DNA of 64,000 nucleotides, taken from positions 124,001 through 188,000 of the forward strand of contig NZ_CP086106.1 of the NCBI RefSeq assembly GCF_016765655.2, given 5' to 3'. Position numbers and translations under genes: made by a program. Positions 44,437 to 53,198 of this stretch are shown piece after piece. The notes below the pieces were generated by a model, which did not search any database, was not told the DNA's origin, and was given only the letters and a program-made list of their open reading frames with translations. The stretch comes from Skermanella mucosa (GTDB lineage Bacteria; Pseudomonadota; Alphaproteobacteria; Azospirillales; Azospirillaceae). Within the stretch, counting starts at the first letter, position 1. Each line of letters starts with the position of its first letter.

Positions 44437-45249
44437 CATACGTGAAATCGGCGACCCACAAGGCATTCGGGCGGGATGCCTGGAACTGCCGATTCACCCG
44501 GTCCGCAGGGCATGACGCCGCCCGGTCTCTGATCGTGGTGCGCACCGTCTTGCCGCGCGTCGCCCCCTTCAGGCCCATGCGCTGCATCAGTCGGGCCACC
44601 GTGCAGCGCGCCACGCCAAGGCCTTCCCGCCGCAACTGCCGCCAGACCTTCCGGACCCCGTAGGCCTGGAAATTCCCGTCCCAGATCCGCCGGATAGCCA
44701 CGCTTACCTCGACGTCGTTTCGCCAGCGGGCCGGCGCCTTGGACGCGTCAGTCCGCCGGACAGCATGGGAGTGATATGTGGACGGGGCGACCGGAGCGAC
44801 GCATGCGTCGCTCCTTGCAGGTCGGCTCGACCCCGTGGACGGCGCGATGCTCGTCGATGAAGGCGATCATTTCCTGAACGGGCGGTCGAGCTCCGTCTGG
44901 GCAAAATAAGCCGACGCCTTGCGAATGATCTCGTCCGCCTGGCGCAGCTCGCGGTTCTCACGCTCCAGCGCCTTGATCCGCTCCTGTTCGTCCGTGGTCA
45001 GGCCGGGTTGCTTGCCCTGGTCGCGCTCGGCCTGCCGGACCCAGCTCCGCAGCGTCTCCGCCGTGCAGCCGATCTTCGCCGCGACCGAGCTGATCGCCAC
45101 CCACTACGAGGCGTACTCACCTTCGTGCTCGAACACCATCCGCACCGCGTGCTCGCGGACTTCAGGGGCGAATTTGGGTGATGTCTGCTTCGTCATGATG
45201 ACCCCAGTCTCTCAAGAAACGGAGCCTCCGGTAAACCCGGTGCGGTTCA
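44437..45249 (-). pseudogene. IS3-family element remnant (OrfA with stop, OrfB truncated)
   Basis: The terminal repeat at 45224-45249 and the coding sequence match the IS3 copy at 51825. OrfA has a stop (TAG) after EGEYAS, and only its second half is open ([19 protein letters not shown]). OrfB runs through AYGVRKVWRQLRREG and VNRQFQASRPNALWVADFTY, where it is cut at the putative intron. A 100-bp stretch between the two is also degraded. Confidence 0.75.
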
Positions 45250-45339
45250 CCTGAGATCTTGATCTATGCCTTGAGCCAGTCCATCGTAGCGGGTTGCGAC
45301 AGCGCGCCATTCCTTCAGCCTGTTTCAGTGGAGAGTAAG

Positions 45340-45684
45340 GTGGCAAAGAAGAGCATATCGGCTTGGGTCGATGAGGGTCTTGCAGGCAAGGTCGATCGGG
45401 TCGCACTTGAGGAAGGGCATAAACCCGCACAGATCCTGGCGGCTGCAACGGAATTCTACATGGCACTACCAGAAGTAGCCCGCCGGAAATGGCGTCAGAT
45501 CTCATCGCGCGGTACGGACGAAGAAATCAATCTCGCCCTGCGAGAGGTAACGCGCTCTCTGGTTCGTTCACACCTCAACATGTCCATCGACCGCGGGCAT
45601 GATCAACCCCGCCAGCCAGCAGGCGCCCTCGGAGTGACATACATCGCTCCTAACTTCGACGCTCCGGACAGCGGCAGCAACTAA
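45340..45684 (+). CDS. Antitoxin-like ribbon-helix-helix candidate
   Basis: The protein has 114 residues. The N-terminus (KKSISAWVDEGLAGKVDRVALEEGHKPAQILAAATEFY, residues 3-40) has the strand-helix-helix pattern of ribbon-helix-helix regulators such as antitoxins. The rest is helical and then disordered. GTG at 45340 with GGAGAG just upstream is preferred to the longer frame from 45259. No toxin gene is next to it. The stop codon lies directly against a MITE. The function is uncertain. Confidence 0.5.
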   Translation: MAKKSISAWVDEGLAGKVDRVALEEGHKPAQILAAATEFYMALPEVARRKWRQISSRGTDEEINLALREVTRSLVRSHLNMSIDRGHDQPRQPAGALGVTYIAPNFDAPDSGSN

Positions 45685-45819
45685 TACTACAGCCGGGACT
45701 TTTCGACAGTCCCAATGATATCAATAATTTACGGGACAGGGCAAAACCAAGGCGATTCAGCTAACTTATTGATATCGTGGGACAGATCCGATCATTATCG
45801 GAAAGTCCCGGCTGTAGTA
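45685..45819. repeat. MITE with long terminal inverted repeats
   Basis: The 135-bp element begins TACTACAGCCGGGACTTT and ends with its mirror image. A second internal pair (ATGATATCAATAA and TTATTGATATCGT) makes almost the whole element able to fold. The TA at each end fits a Tc1/IS630-type non-autonomous element. Confidence 0.75.
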
Positions 45820-45822
45820 CTA

Positions 45823-46670
45823 AGGTCTGTGGACATTCATGGTTAAGAAGAGGGTTGGCTTGACGGGCGGGATCTGATTGAAGACTGGAAAACGGAGGCC
45901 AATCATGATCCGCCTGATGTTGAGCGACGCCCAGTGGGGGCGTGTCGAGCCGCTGCTGCCGGGCAAGGCGGGCGACCCGGGCCGGTCGGGCACGGACAAC
46001 CGGCTGTTCCTCGAAGGCGTGCTGTGGCTGGTGCGCACGGGCTCGCCGTGGCGCGAGCTGCCCGAGGCGTTCGGGTGCTGGAACACGGCCTTCCGGCGGT
46101 TCCGGCGCTGGGCCTGCAGGGGCGTGTTCGAGCGCCTCTTCGAAGCCCTGTCGGGCGACCCCGACTTCGAGTACGCCCTGGTCGACGGCACCATCGTCCG
46201 GGTCCACCAGCATGGCGCCGGCGCAAAAGGGGGACTTGCACTCAGGCCATTGGCCGCTCGCGCGGCGGCCTGACGACCAAGATCGTTGCCCTGGTCGATG
46301 CGCTCGGCAACCTGGTCCGCTTCGTCCTGCTGCCGGGCCAGCGCCACGACAGCGTCGGTGTCGCGCCGCTGATCTCCGGCCTCGAGTTCGAGGCCCTGAT
46401 CGCCGACAAGGCCTTCGACATCGACTGGATCCGCGCCGACCTCGACGATCGGGGAACGCTGGCGGTTATCCCGCCCAAGGCCGACCGCGTCCGCCCGATC
46501 CCCTGCGACTTCGCGATGTACCGCTGGCGTCACTTGGTCGAGAACTTCTTCTGCAATCTCAAGGAGTTCCGGCGCATCGCCACCCGCTATGATAAGACCG
46601 ACAGTAGCTTCACCGCGGCCATCCATCTAGTTGGTTCCTTCCTGGCCCTCAAGTGAATGTCCACAGACCT
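45823..46670 (+). mobile_element. IS5-family (IS427-group) element
   Basis: The 848-bp element has terminal repeats AGGTCTGTGGACATTCA and its mirror, flanked by TA on each side. It encodes a two-frame transposase. It sits immediately beside the MITE at 45685-45819. Confidence 0.85.
45905..46656 (+). CDS. IS5-family transposase, two frames joined at a slippery run
   Basis: The first frame (45905-46273) has LSDAQWGRVEPLLPG, VLWLVRTGSPWRELPEAFG and YALVDGTIVRVHQHGAGAK with the first Asp. The second frame continues with IGRSRGGLTTKIVALVDALG, LIADKAFDIDWI with the second Asp, and ENFFCNLKEFRRIATRYDK with the Glu. The change of frame falls at AAAAGGGGG (46226-46234), which could allow programmed frameshifting as in other IS427-group elements, so the element may be active. 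GAGG lies upstream of the ATG. Confidence 0.8.
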
Positions 46671-46767
46671 TAGTGCATAGACGCTAACAAAAGATTCAGT
46701 GGCCACCCAGGCGCTTCGCGGGTTTGGCAAGGAATTTTGCGAACCTTCTGAATGCGTCTGAGCACTA

Positions 46768-46896
46768 GACACTGTTGGCAAAATCGACGATCAGGCCTGA
46801 GGATGCCCAAAGCCCGATCAGCAAGCTGATTTGGAGCGGGATTTCCCGCCGAGCACCGCCGTCCAGACGGCCGCTTTGGAATTAGCCAACAGTGTC
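46768..46896. repeat. Small inverted-repeat element at the ISL3 copy 2 end
   Basis: GACACTGTTGGC (46768-46779) is mirrored at 46885-46896, enclosing 129 bp without a gene. It replaces the outer part of the ISL3 terminal repeat, so it either inserted into the ISL3 end or was joined to it by deletion. It may be the deleted remains of an IS5-type element. Confidence 0.6.
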
Positions 46897-48351
46897 ATTC
46901 CCGGTGCAGGACGAGTGCGCCGCAGGGTGAGAATAATGATATGAGGAGAAACGCTTTATCTCCGCGATTGTCGTCTTCTCCGTGTTCAGTTCGTTGCTTT
47001 CCCTGCTGCCCGCCGGTCTCGCGGTCGAGCGGGTCGTCGTCCACCCGGATCGCGTCGTCGTCGTTGCTGTTCGCGCTCGCGCCGCCACAGCGTCCTGTCC
47101 CTTGTGCCGGCGCCGCTCGCGTCGCGTCCACAGCCGCTACACTCGCTGTCTAGGGGATCTCCCCTGGCCGGGGAGGATCGCCAGCTCAGTCTCCAGGTCC
47201 GTCGCTTTCGCTGCTCCGCCCCCAGGTGCCCGCGCCGGATCTTCGCCGAGCGCCTGCCGGAGGTAAACTTGCCGAGGGTTCGGCGGACCGTCCGCCTCGC
47301 CGAGGCGCAACGCCGCATCGCCCTGCATGCCGGAGGCGAGTCGGGCGCCCGCCTGGCGAACCGGCTCGCCATGCCGGTCAGCGGCGACACCCTGCTTCGC
47401 CTGATCCGGGCGGCTCCCCTCCCGGTGGCACCGACCCCGCGCGTCGTCGGCATCGATGACTGGGCCTGGCGACGCGGCCGGCGCTACGGCACCCTCATCG
47501 TCGATCTGGAGCGCAGCCGTCCCATCGACCTGCTGCCCGATCGCGACGCGGAGACCGTCGCCGCCTGGCTGGAGGCGCACCCCGGCGTGGAGATCGTCGC
47601 CCGCGACCGGGCCGGCGCCTATGCCGACGGCGCCCGGACCAGCGCCCCGGACGCGATCCAGGTCGCGGATCGCTAGCATCTTCCACGCAATCTCGGCGAC
47701 GCCCTGGCCGGCATTCTCGACCGGCAGCACCGGGCCATTCGCGCCGCGGCCAAGGCAGTCACAGCGGTGACGCCGGTTCCGCTTCCCAGCGCTCCGCCGG
47801 AGTCCCGGCCGCTAGCCCGCAGCCACCAGCGTTAACTGGATAGGCGGGCGGCGCGGCAGGCCCGCTTCGAGGAAGTCGCAGCACTGCACGCCTGCGGCTG
47901 GTCGCAGAGCGCGATCTCCCGCAGCACCTGGCCTGGACCGCGCCACGATCCGGACATGGCTGCGGGCGGGCCGACTCCCGTCGTGGAGCAAACCGGCTTA
48001 TGGGAACGCGATCGACCGCCATGCCGAGTACCTGCGGCAACGCTGGGCCGAGAGCTGCACCAACACCGCCCGGCTGTGGCGGGAACTCCGCGACAGGGGC
48101 TATTCGGGCCGGCCCAAGACGGTGCAGGAACGGGTCCGGCGCCGGCTGCGGGGCACCGGTGCCGGGCCTGCCGACCCGGCGCAGGCCGCGACCGGCTGGA
48201 AGGCACCCTCCGGCCGGCGTGCGGCGTGGCTGGTGGTGGCCGATGCCGACGAGATCGAGACGACACCGTAGGGAAGTTCGTCGAGGCCCTGCTTGCCGGA
48301 TCGCCGGACTTGGCCGCGGTGACCGCGCTCGCACGGGAGTTCCGGAAATGA
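46897..48351 (+). pseudogene. ISL3-family transposase, copy 2 (frameshifted)
   Basis: This is a longer version of copy 1: zinc finger ([16 protein letters not shown]), [56 protein letters not shown], a stop (TAG) at 47674 where WHL is expected, and a C-terminal part ending LAREFRK at 48351. The frame change near 47170 is shared with copy 1, so it predates the duplication. Confidence 0.8.
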
Positions 48352-48419
48352 ACCAGAGCACAGCCACCGCCTGGCCCGGAGGTCCGGCACCGAAACGGTG
48401 GCGGAACACCACCCCTGGG

Positions 48420-48700
48420 ATGCAGTCTGCGACCTGGATCGAGTAGTCGGGAACCGTTTCACCATCCGACAGGCGCAGAAAGCCATGCAGCGACAAGGAA
48501 TTGGCGCAGACCCAAGCCATCTCGCGCTCGGAATCCAACTCCTCGAAGACCGACGAACAGCATGTGGAAGTAGAGACCCGGAGGGATCAACGGACGGCCA
48601 ACGCCGCCCCTGTAGTACCCCTGGCACAGCATTTCGACAGCCTCGTCGAACTCGGCCTCGGCCAGCACCTCATTGACCAGCCGTAAAACGCGTGCCGGGG
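48420..48700 (-). pseudogene. IS1182-family transposase, N-terminal fragment
   Basis: LAEAEFDEAVEMLCQGYYRGG, GRPLIPPGLYFHMLFVG and, in another frame, LDSEREMAWVCANSLSLHGFL form the usual start of an IS1182 transposase. A frameshift separates them and the rest is missing. Together with 43177-44125 it could derive from one element. Confidence 0.65.
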
Positions 48701-48942
48701 GGCTAGGTCCACGGCCAACCGGCTCCCACTACGACGCGCCCTCAGCCGATTGCTCAGCCGTCCCATTGCCATGCTGTCAGTTCTCGAACTGCACCGCACC
48801 AGCGTGCATAGATTTGGAACCAGCCCGGTTTGTCAACGGACTGCTAGGCTGTACCACCGGCAAGCGCACCCAATCCATAGGCCGTCGCGACGATCAGGCG
48901 GTGCCTCATCATGGATGCTCCGCTTTGATTCAACAAAGGCAG

Positions 48943-49518
48943 TCAGCGCTGAAACTTCACATTACCGACCATGCCGGATTCGTAGTGACCAGGGATGTTG
49001 CACGCGAACTCGATCTTGCCGCCCTGCGCAAATTTCCAGGTTAGTTCCTTCGTCTGTCCCGGCGGCACGAGAACGCTGTTCGGATCGTCATGCTTCATTG
49101 AGTGTGCCATCCCAGGCATCGTGGAATGGTCCATGTTCATGGCCTTGTCATTCACGCCGGTCGGGGTGAGCATGCCGTGCTCCATCATCATCGCCATTTC
49201 CTTCTGATGGACGGCATGCATCTCGGCCGTTCCGATGTTGAACTCATGCAGGAGTTGCCCATCATTGCGCAGAACGAACTTGACCGTTTCGCCGGGTTTC
49301 ACCTGGATCGACTCCGGCTCATAGGCATTGTCGATCAGCTTGATCTGAACTATCCGGGTCGATTTGCTTGCTTTGCCCCGTTCGCCGATGGTCTGGCCGC
49401 CATGGCCATGGCCGGCTTCGCCTGGACCTGCCCAGACAGCGTTTGGAAGCGTAAGTCCCATAATAACAACAAGGACGGCGACGGAGGAAACGCGGACACT
49501 ATGGCTAAAAATTTGCAA
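48943..49518 (-). CDS. Periplasmic cupredoxin (CopI-like)
   Basis: The protein has 191 residues: a signal peptide (about 30 residues, ending VWAGP), a short His-rich segment (GEAGHGHGG), and a plastocyanin/azurin-type domain. Type 1 copper ligands are visible: His in LLHEFNIG, Cys in FACNIPGHYESGM, its following His, and the Met. A Met/His insert (HAVHQKEMAMMMEHGM, MNMDHSTMPGM) gives extra copper sites. The start is TTG at 49518, fixed by a strong AAAGGAG eight bases upstream. It is similar throughout to the cupredoxin at 57888-58460. It is divergent from a two-component system, which may control it. Confidence 0.85.
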   Translation of the reverse strand: MQIFSHSVRVSSVAVLVVIMGLTLPNAVWAGPGEAGHGHGGQTIGERGKASKSTRIVQIKLIDNAYEPESIQVKPGETVKFVLRNDGQLLHEFNIGTAEMHAVHQKEMAMMMEHGMLTPTGVNDKAMNMDHSTMPGMAHSMKHDDPNSVLVPPGQTKELTWKFAQGGKIEFACNIPGHYESGMVGNVKFQR

Positions 49519-49744
49519 CTTGTATCTCCTTTAGGAAAGCCACCTTGGCCGTGTCCAATGATGCATCACCGCAACTATAAAAAGAATCGCGGCGGTGGAC
49601 TGGGCTCTTGAATGTATGATTGCTCATCGAAGGTAACCGGGCAATGGCTGCGATGTAACAAAGTGTTGCAGGTGGTTGGCTGTGGTTGATGCCGGTATAT
49701 CTTTGGCTTATTCGTAAAATTATTTGATGGATGATGGAGGCGTC

Positions 49745-50461
49745 TTGAGTACGATGGGCCATATTCTCGTCGTAGATGACGATGCCGGAATTCGCGAGCT
49801 TCTCGCAAGATTCTTGCGGACGCATGGCTTTCGCGTCGATCACGCGAGAAACGGTATTGAGATGCGCCACGCCATGGGGGATGCTGAATATGACCTTGTG
49901 GTGCTCGACATCATGATGCCCGGTGAGGGCGGCCTCAGCCTTTGTCATGATCTTCGCTCCCGATCCCGGGTTCCCGTTATCATGTTGACCGCTATGGGAG
50001 ACGAGGCCGATCGGGTTGTCGGTTTGGAAATGGGCGCCGATGATTATGTGCCGAAGCCCTTCAGCCCGCGCGAACTTCTTGCCCGTATACGTGCGGTTTT
50101 GCGCCGCAGCACAGCTGCGCCAGAGACTGGGACTCCGCGTTCCGATAAGGTGCAGTTCGCGGGCTGGATGCTAGATAAGTCCCGAAGGGAATTGACCACC
50201 CCAGACGGGGTGACGATTGATCTTACCGGCGGAGACTTCGATCTTTTGGTGGCATTCGCCGAGAATCCAAATCGGGTTCTTACACGGGACCAGTTGTACG
50301 ATATTACACGAGGTCGATCTGCTCCGCCCCTCGACCGCAGCATCGATGTTCATGTGAGCCGACTGCGCCGCAAACTCGAACACTGCGCCGGAGGGCACGA
50401 TATCATCAAGACGGTACGCGGCTCCGGGTACGTTTTCGCCGCCATCGTAGAGCCGGCTTGA
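49745..50461 (+). CDS. OmpR-family response regulator
   Basis: The protein has about 238 residues. The receiver domain has ILVVDDDAGIRELL with the acidic pocket, the phosphorylated Asp55 in VVLDIMMPGEGG, the Thr in MLTAMG, and the Lys in PKPFSPREL. The C-terminal winged helix (about 140-235) has DRSIDVHVSRLRRKLE and TVRGSGYVF. TTG at 49745 lies four bases after GGAGG and is the likely start; an ATG at 49727 has no ribosome site and an ATG at 49754 is a little far. The stop overlaps the kinase start (TGATG). Divergence from a cupredoxin gene suggests a copper-responsive CusR/CopR-like role. Confidence 0.88.
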   Translation: MSTMGHILVVDDDAGIRELLARFLRTHGFRVDHARNGIEMRHAMGDAEYDLVVLDIMMPGEGGLSLCHDLRSRSRVPVIMLTAMGDEADRVVGLEMGADDYVPKPFSPRELLARIRAVLRRSTAAPETGTPRSDKVQFAGWMLDKSRRELTTPDGVTIDLTGGDFDLLVAFAENPNRVLTRDQLYDITRGRSAPPLDRSIDVHVSRLRRKLEHCAGGHDIIKTVRGSGYVFAAIVEPA

Positions 50462-51816
50462 TGCGCGTCCTGCCGGATACGGTGGCCGGGCGAACGATTT
50501 TGGTCATGCTGATCAGCCTGCTTGCCTCGCACCTCCTCAGCGTGTTCGTTTACCACACCGATATGGTAAGGCGTGTAAGCAGCACCAGTGAACATGCTTT
50601 GGCTGAACGTTTGCTCTCCGCCAAAGGTCTGATCGAAATTGCCCCGCCCGCCCAGCGGGATGCCATTGCGCATGCTGTCTCCAGTCGCGACGAAACGGTG
50701 CACTGGATGGTTGATGCGCCACTCGGCAACGGACCGGGGCCTGAAGCTCTGGACAGCCTTGCCGGCCAGATAAGGGCTTTGCTTCCGGAAACATCGCCCA
50801 GCGATCTCCGGGTCGCATATGAGCAGGCGCCAGGCCTTGATGCTCGTCCTAGCGAGGGCAGCGGCCGCATTCTCGCCTCCGCCAAGCTCAAGGATGGCTC
50901 ATGGGTGACCGTGACAGCCCCGCCCTATGGTGATCATGGTTTGCTGAGTTCCGAAGCGGCCATTTCGACAACGATCATGGCGCTCGCGATCATTGCGGTA
51001 GCAGCGGCGATGGTCCGCTTCCTCACAAGACCGCTTCGGAGTCTTGCTGTTGCCGCGGAACGCTTCGGGCGTGACGTCATGGCTCCAGCGCTGGCCGAAG
51101 CAGGGCCGCGTGAGACCAGAATGGCTGCAAAGGCGTTCAACGGTATGCAGGAACGCATCCGCAAGCTTCTCAATGATCGCACCCAGATGCTGGCCGCGAT
51201 GTCCCATGATCTGAGAACCCCGATAACAAGATTGAAGCTGGAGGCGGAATTCGTCGGGGACGAGGATCAGAGAAAGCGCATGTTGCGTGATTTGGACGAC
51301 ATGGAAGCCATGGTCGGGTCAACGCTTGCGTTCTTGAAGGATGGTGTCGATGCGGAGCCCGTTAAGGTTGTCGATGTCTCGACGCTGGTTGCGAGCGTTT
51401 GTGAGCAGATGGAAGACGCCGGTATGCCTGTTGTATATCACAGCACCACTTCCGCCCCCCTGAGCTGTCGTCCGATGTCCTTGAAACGGGCATTCACCAA
51501 CGTAATAGACAATGCAGTCAAGTACGGAGCGGCGGCCCACGTCAGCATGGCTCAGGACTCTGATCAGTACGCGGTTCTTGTGTCTGACAACGGGCCAGGT
51601 ATCTCGCTCGATGAACAAGAAAAAGTTTTCGCTCCCTTTTACAGAGTGGAAAGCTCCAGAAGCCGTGAAACAGGAGGAACCGGGCTTGGTCTGTCTGTAG
51701 CTCAATCCATAATCCGGTCCCATGGCGGTGAAATCAGCCTTGAGAATAAAGCCGACGGTGGCTTGCTGGTCAAGATTTCTCTCCCAAAAACAGTGCCAAC
51801 GGTAGATGCAGCGTAA
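50461..51816 (+). CDS. Sensor histidine kinase
   Basis: The 451-residue inner-membrane kinase has helices at about residues 10-28 and 165-186, a periplasmic sensor loop of about 135 residues, HAMP (about 187-240), HisKA with His249 in MSHDLRTPITRL, and HATPase with NVIDNAVKYG, DNGPGIS and GGTGLGLSVAQS. It would phosphorylate the regulator encoded just upstream, with which it overlaps. The sensor loop has no clear His/Met copper motif, so the signal is uncertain. An IS3 element begins eight bases after the stop codon. Confidence 0.88.
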   Translation: MRVLPDTVAGRTILVMLISLLASHLLSVFVYHTDMVRRVSSTSEHALAERLLSAKGLIEIAPPAQRDAIAHAVSSRDETVHWMVDAPLGNGPGPEALDSLAGQIRALLPETSPSDLRVAYEQAPGLDARPSEGSGRILASAKLKDGSWVTVTAPPYGDHGLLSSEAAISTTIMALAIIAVAAAMVRFLTRPLRSLAVAAERFGRDVMAPALAEAGPRETRMAAKAFNGMQERIRKLLNDRTQMLAAMSHDLRTPITRLKLEAEFVGDEDQRKRMLRDLDDMEAMVGSTLAFLKDGVDAEPVKVVDVSTLVASVCEQMEDAGMPVVYHSTTSAPLSCRPMSLKRAFTNVIDNAVKYGAAAHVSMAQDSDQYAVLVSDNGPGISLDEQEKVFAPFYRVESSRSRETGGTGLGLSVAQSIIRSHGGEISLENKADGGLLVKISLPKTVPTVDAA

Positions 51817-51877
51817 CCTTCAACTGAACCGCGCCGGGTTTACCGGAGGCCCCGTTTCTTGAGAGACTGGGGTCATC

Positions 51878-52207
51878 ATGACGAAACAGATATCACCCAA
51901 GTACGCCCCTGAAGTCCGCGAACGCGCGGTTCGGATGGTGTTCGAGCACGAAGGCGAGCACGCCTCGCAGTGGGCGGCGATCAGCTCGATCGCGGCGAAG
52001 ATCGGCTGCACGGCGGAGACGCTGCGGGGCTGGGTCCGGCAGGCCGAGCGCGACCAGGGGAAACGGCCCGGCCCGACGACGAACGAGCAGGAGCGGATCA
52101 AGGCGCTGGAGCGCGAAGTCCGGGAACTGCGCCAGGCGAACGAGATCCTTCGCAAGGCATCGGCGTATTTCGCCCAGGCGGAGCTCGACCGCCCGTTCCG
52201 GAAATGA
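51878..52207 (+). CDS. IS3 transposase OrfA
   Basis: The protein has 109 residues with a helix-turn-helix ([39 protein letters not shown]) and a leucine-zipper-like tail ([19 protein letters not shown]). The sequence is intact. It overlaps the OrfB start by four bases, as in other IS3 elements where frameshifting or coupling links the two. Confidence 0.85.
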   Translation: MTKQISPKYAPEVRERAVRMVFEHEGEHASQWAAISSIAAKIGCTAETLRGWVRQAERDQGKRPGPTTNEQERIKALEREVRELRQANEILRKASAYFAQAELDRPFRK

Positions 52208-53135
52208 TCGCCTTCATCGACGAGCAGCGCGCCGTCCACGGGGTCGAGCCGATCTGCAAAGTGCTGCCGATCGCCCCGTCGACTTACCGCGCCCATGCCG
52301 CCCGGCGGACTGACCCATCAAAGGCGCCGGCCCGTTGGCGGAGCGATGCGGAACTCAGCGTGGCTATCCGGCGGATCTGGGACGGGAGCTTCCAGGTGTA
52401 TGGCGTCCGGAAGGTCTGGCGGCAGTTGCGGCGGGAAGGCGTTGACGTGGCGCGTTGCACGGTGGCCCGCCTGATGCGGCGTATGGGTCTGAAGGGGGCG
52501 ACGCGAGGCAAGGCGGTGCGCACCACGATCAGCGACCGGGCGGCGCCGTGTCCGCTCGACCGGGTGAACCGTCAGTTCCGGGCGCCCCGCCCGAACGCCC
52601 TGTGGCTGGCGGATTTCACGTATGTCGCGACGTGGCAGGGCTTCGTCTACGTGGCCTTCGTCATCGACGCCTTTGCCCGGCGGATCGTCGGCTGGCGGGC
52701 CTCCAGCACCGCCCACGCCGGCTTCGTGCTGGATGCCCTGGAGCAGGCGCTCCACGACCGCCGGCCTGCCAAAGGCAGCGGTCTCATTCATCATTCCGAC
52801 CGCGGGTCGCAATATGTTGCTATCAAGTACACCGAGCGTCTCACCGACGCTGGCGTCGAGCCCTCCGTGGGAAGCGTTGGCGATTCTTATGGAGCTTCAG
52901 CTAACGCCGAAGGCGATACAATGCCTTGGCCGAGACGATCAAAGGCCTCTACAAGACCGAGGTGATCCGGCGCCGCGGGCCATGGCGCAACTTGGAAGCC
53001 GTCGAGTTCGCCACCCTGGAATGGGTGGACTGGTTCAACCACCGGCGCCTGCTCGAGCCCATCGGCAATATCCCGCCCGCCGAGGCCGAAGCGCGCTACT
53101 ATGCTCAAACCGAGGACGTCGCCAGGGCGGCGTGA
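52204..53135 (+). pseudogene. IS3 transposase OrfB with a 26-bp insertion
   Basis: The frame starts with [21 protein letters not shown] and has YGVRKVWRQLRREG, WLADFTYVATW (first Asp), and LIHHSDRGSQYVAIKY (second Asp). After SVGDSYG about 26 extra bases (near 52890-52916) shift the frame, so the region with the catalytic Glu (NALAETIKGLYKTEVIRR) and the C-terminus lie in another frame ending at 53135. Removing the insertion restores the usual GDSYDNALAE. The element therefore needs help in trans to move. Confidence 0.8.
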
Positions 53136-53198
53136 CTCAAGCCAGATAGCCTCCGGAAAACTCGGTGCGGTTCACTCCCGAAGGCTCTGCCGAATCCT

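Larger units (their letters stand above)
51825..53174 (+). mobile_element. IS3-family element
   Basis: The 1,350-bp element has imperfect terminal repeats of about 26 bp (TGAACCGCGCCGGGTTTACC at the left, mirrored at 53149-53174). OrfA is intact; OrfB is interrupted by a 26-bp insertion. The flanks show no clear target duplication. Decayed relatives lie at 11194-11570 and 44437-45249. Confidence 0.85.
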
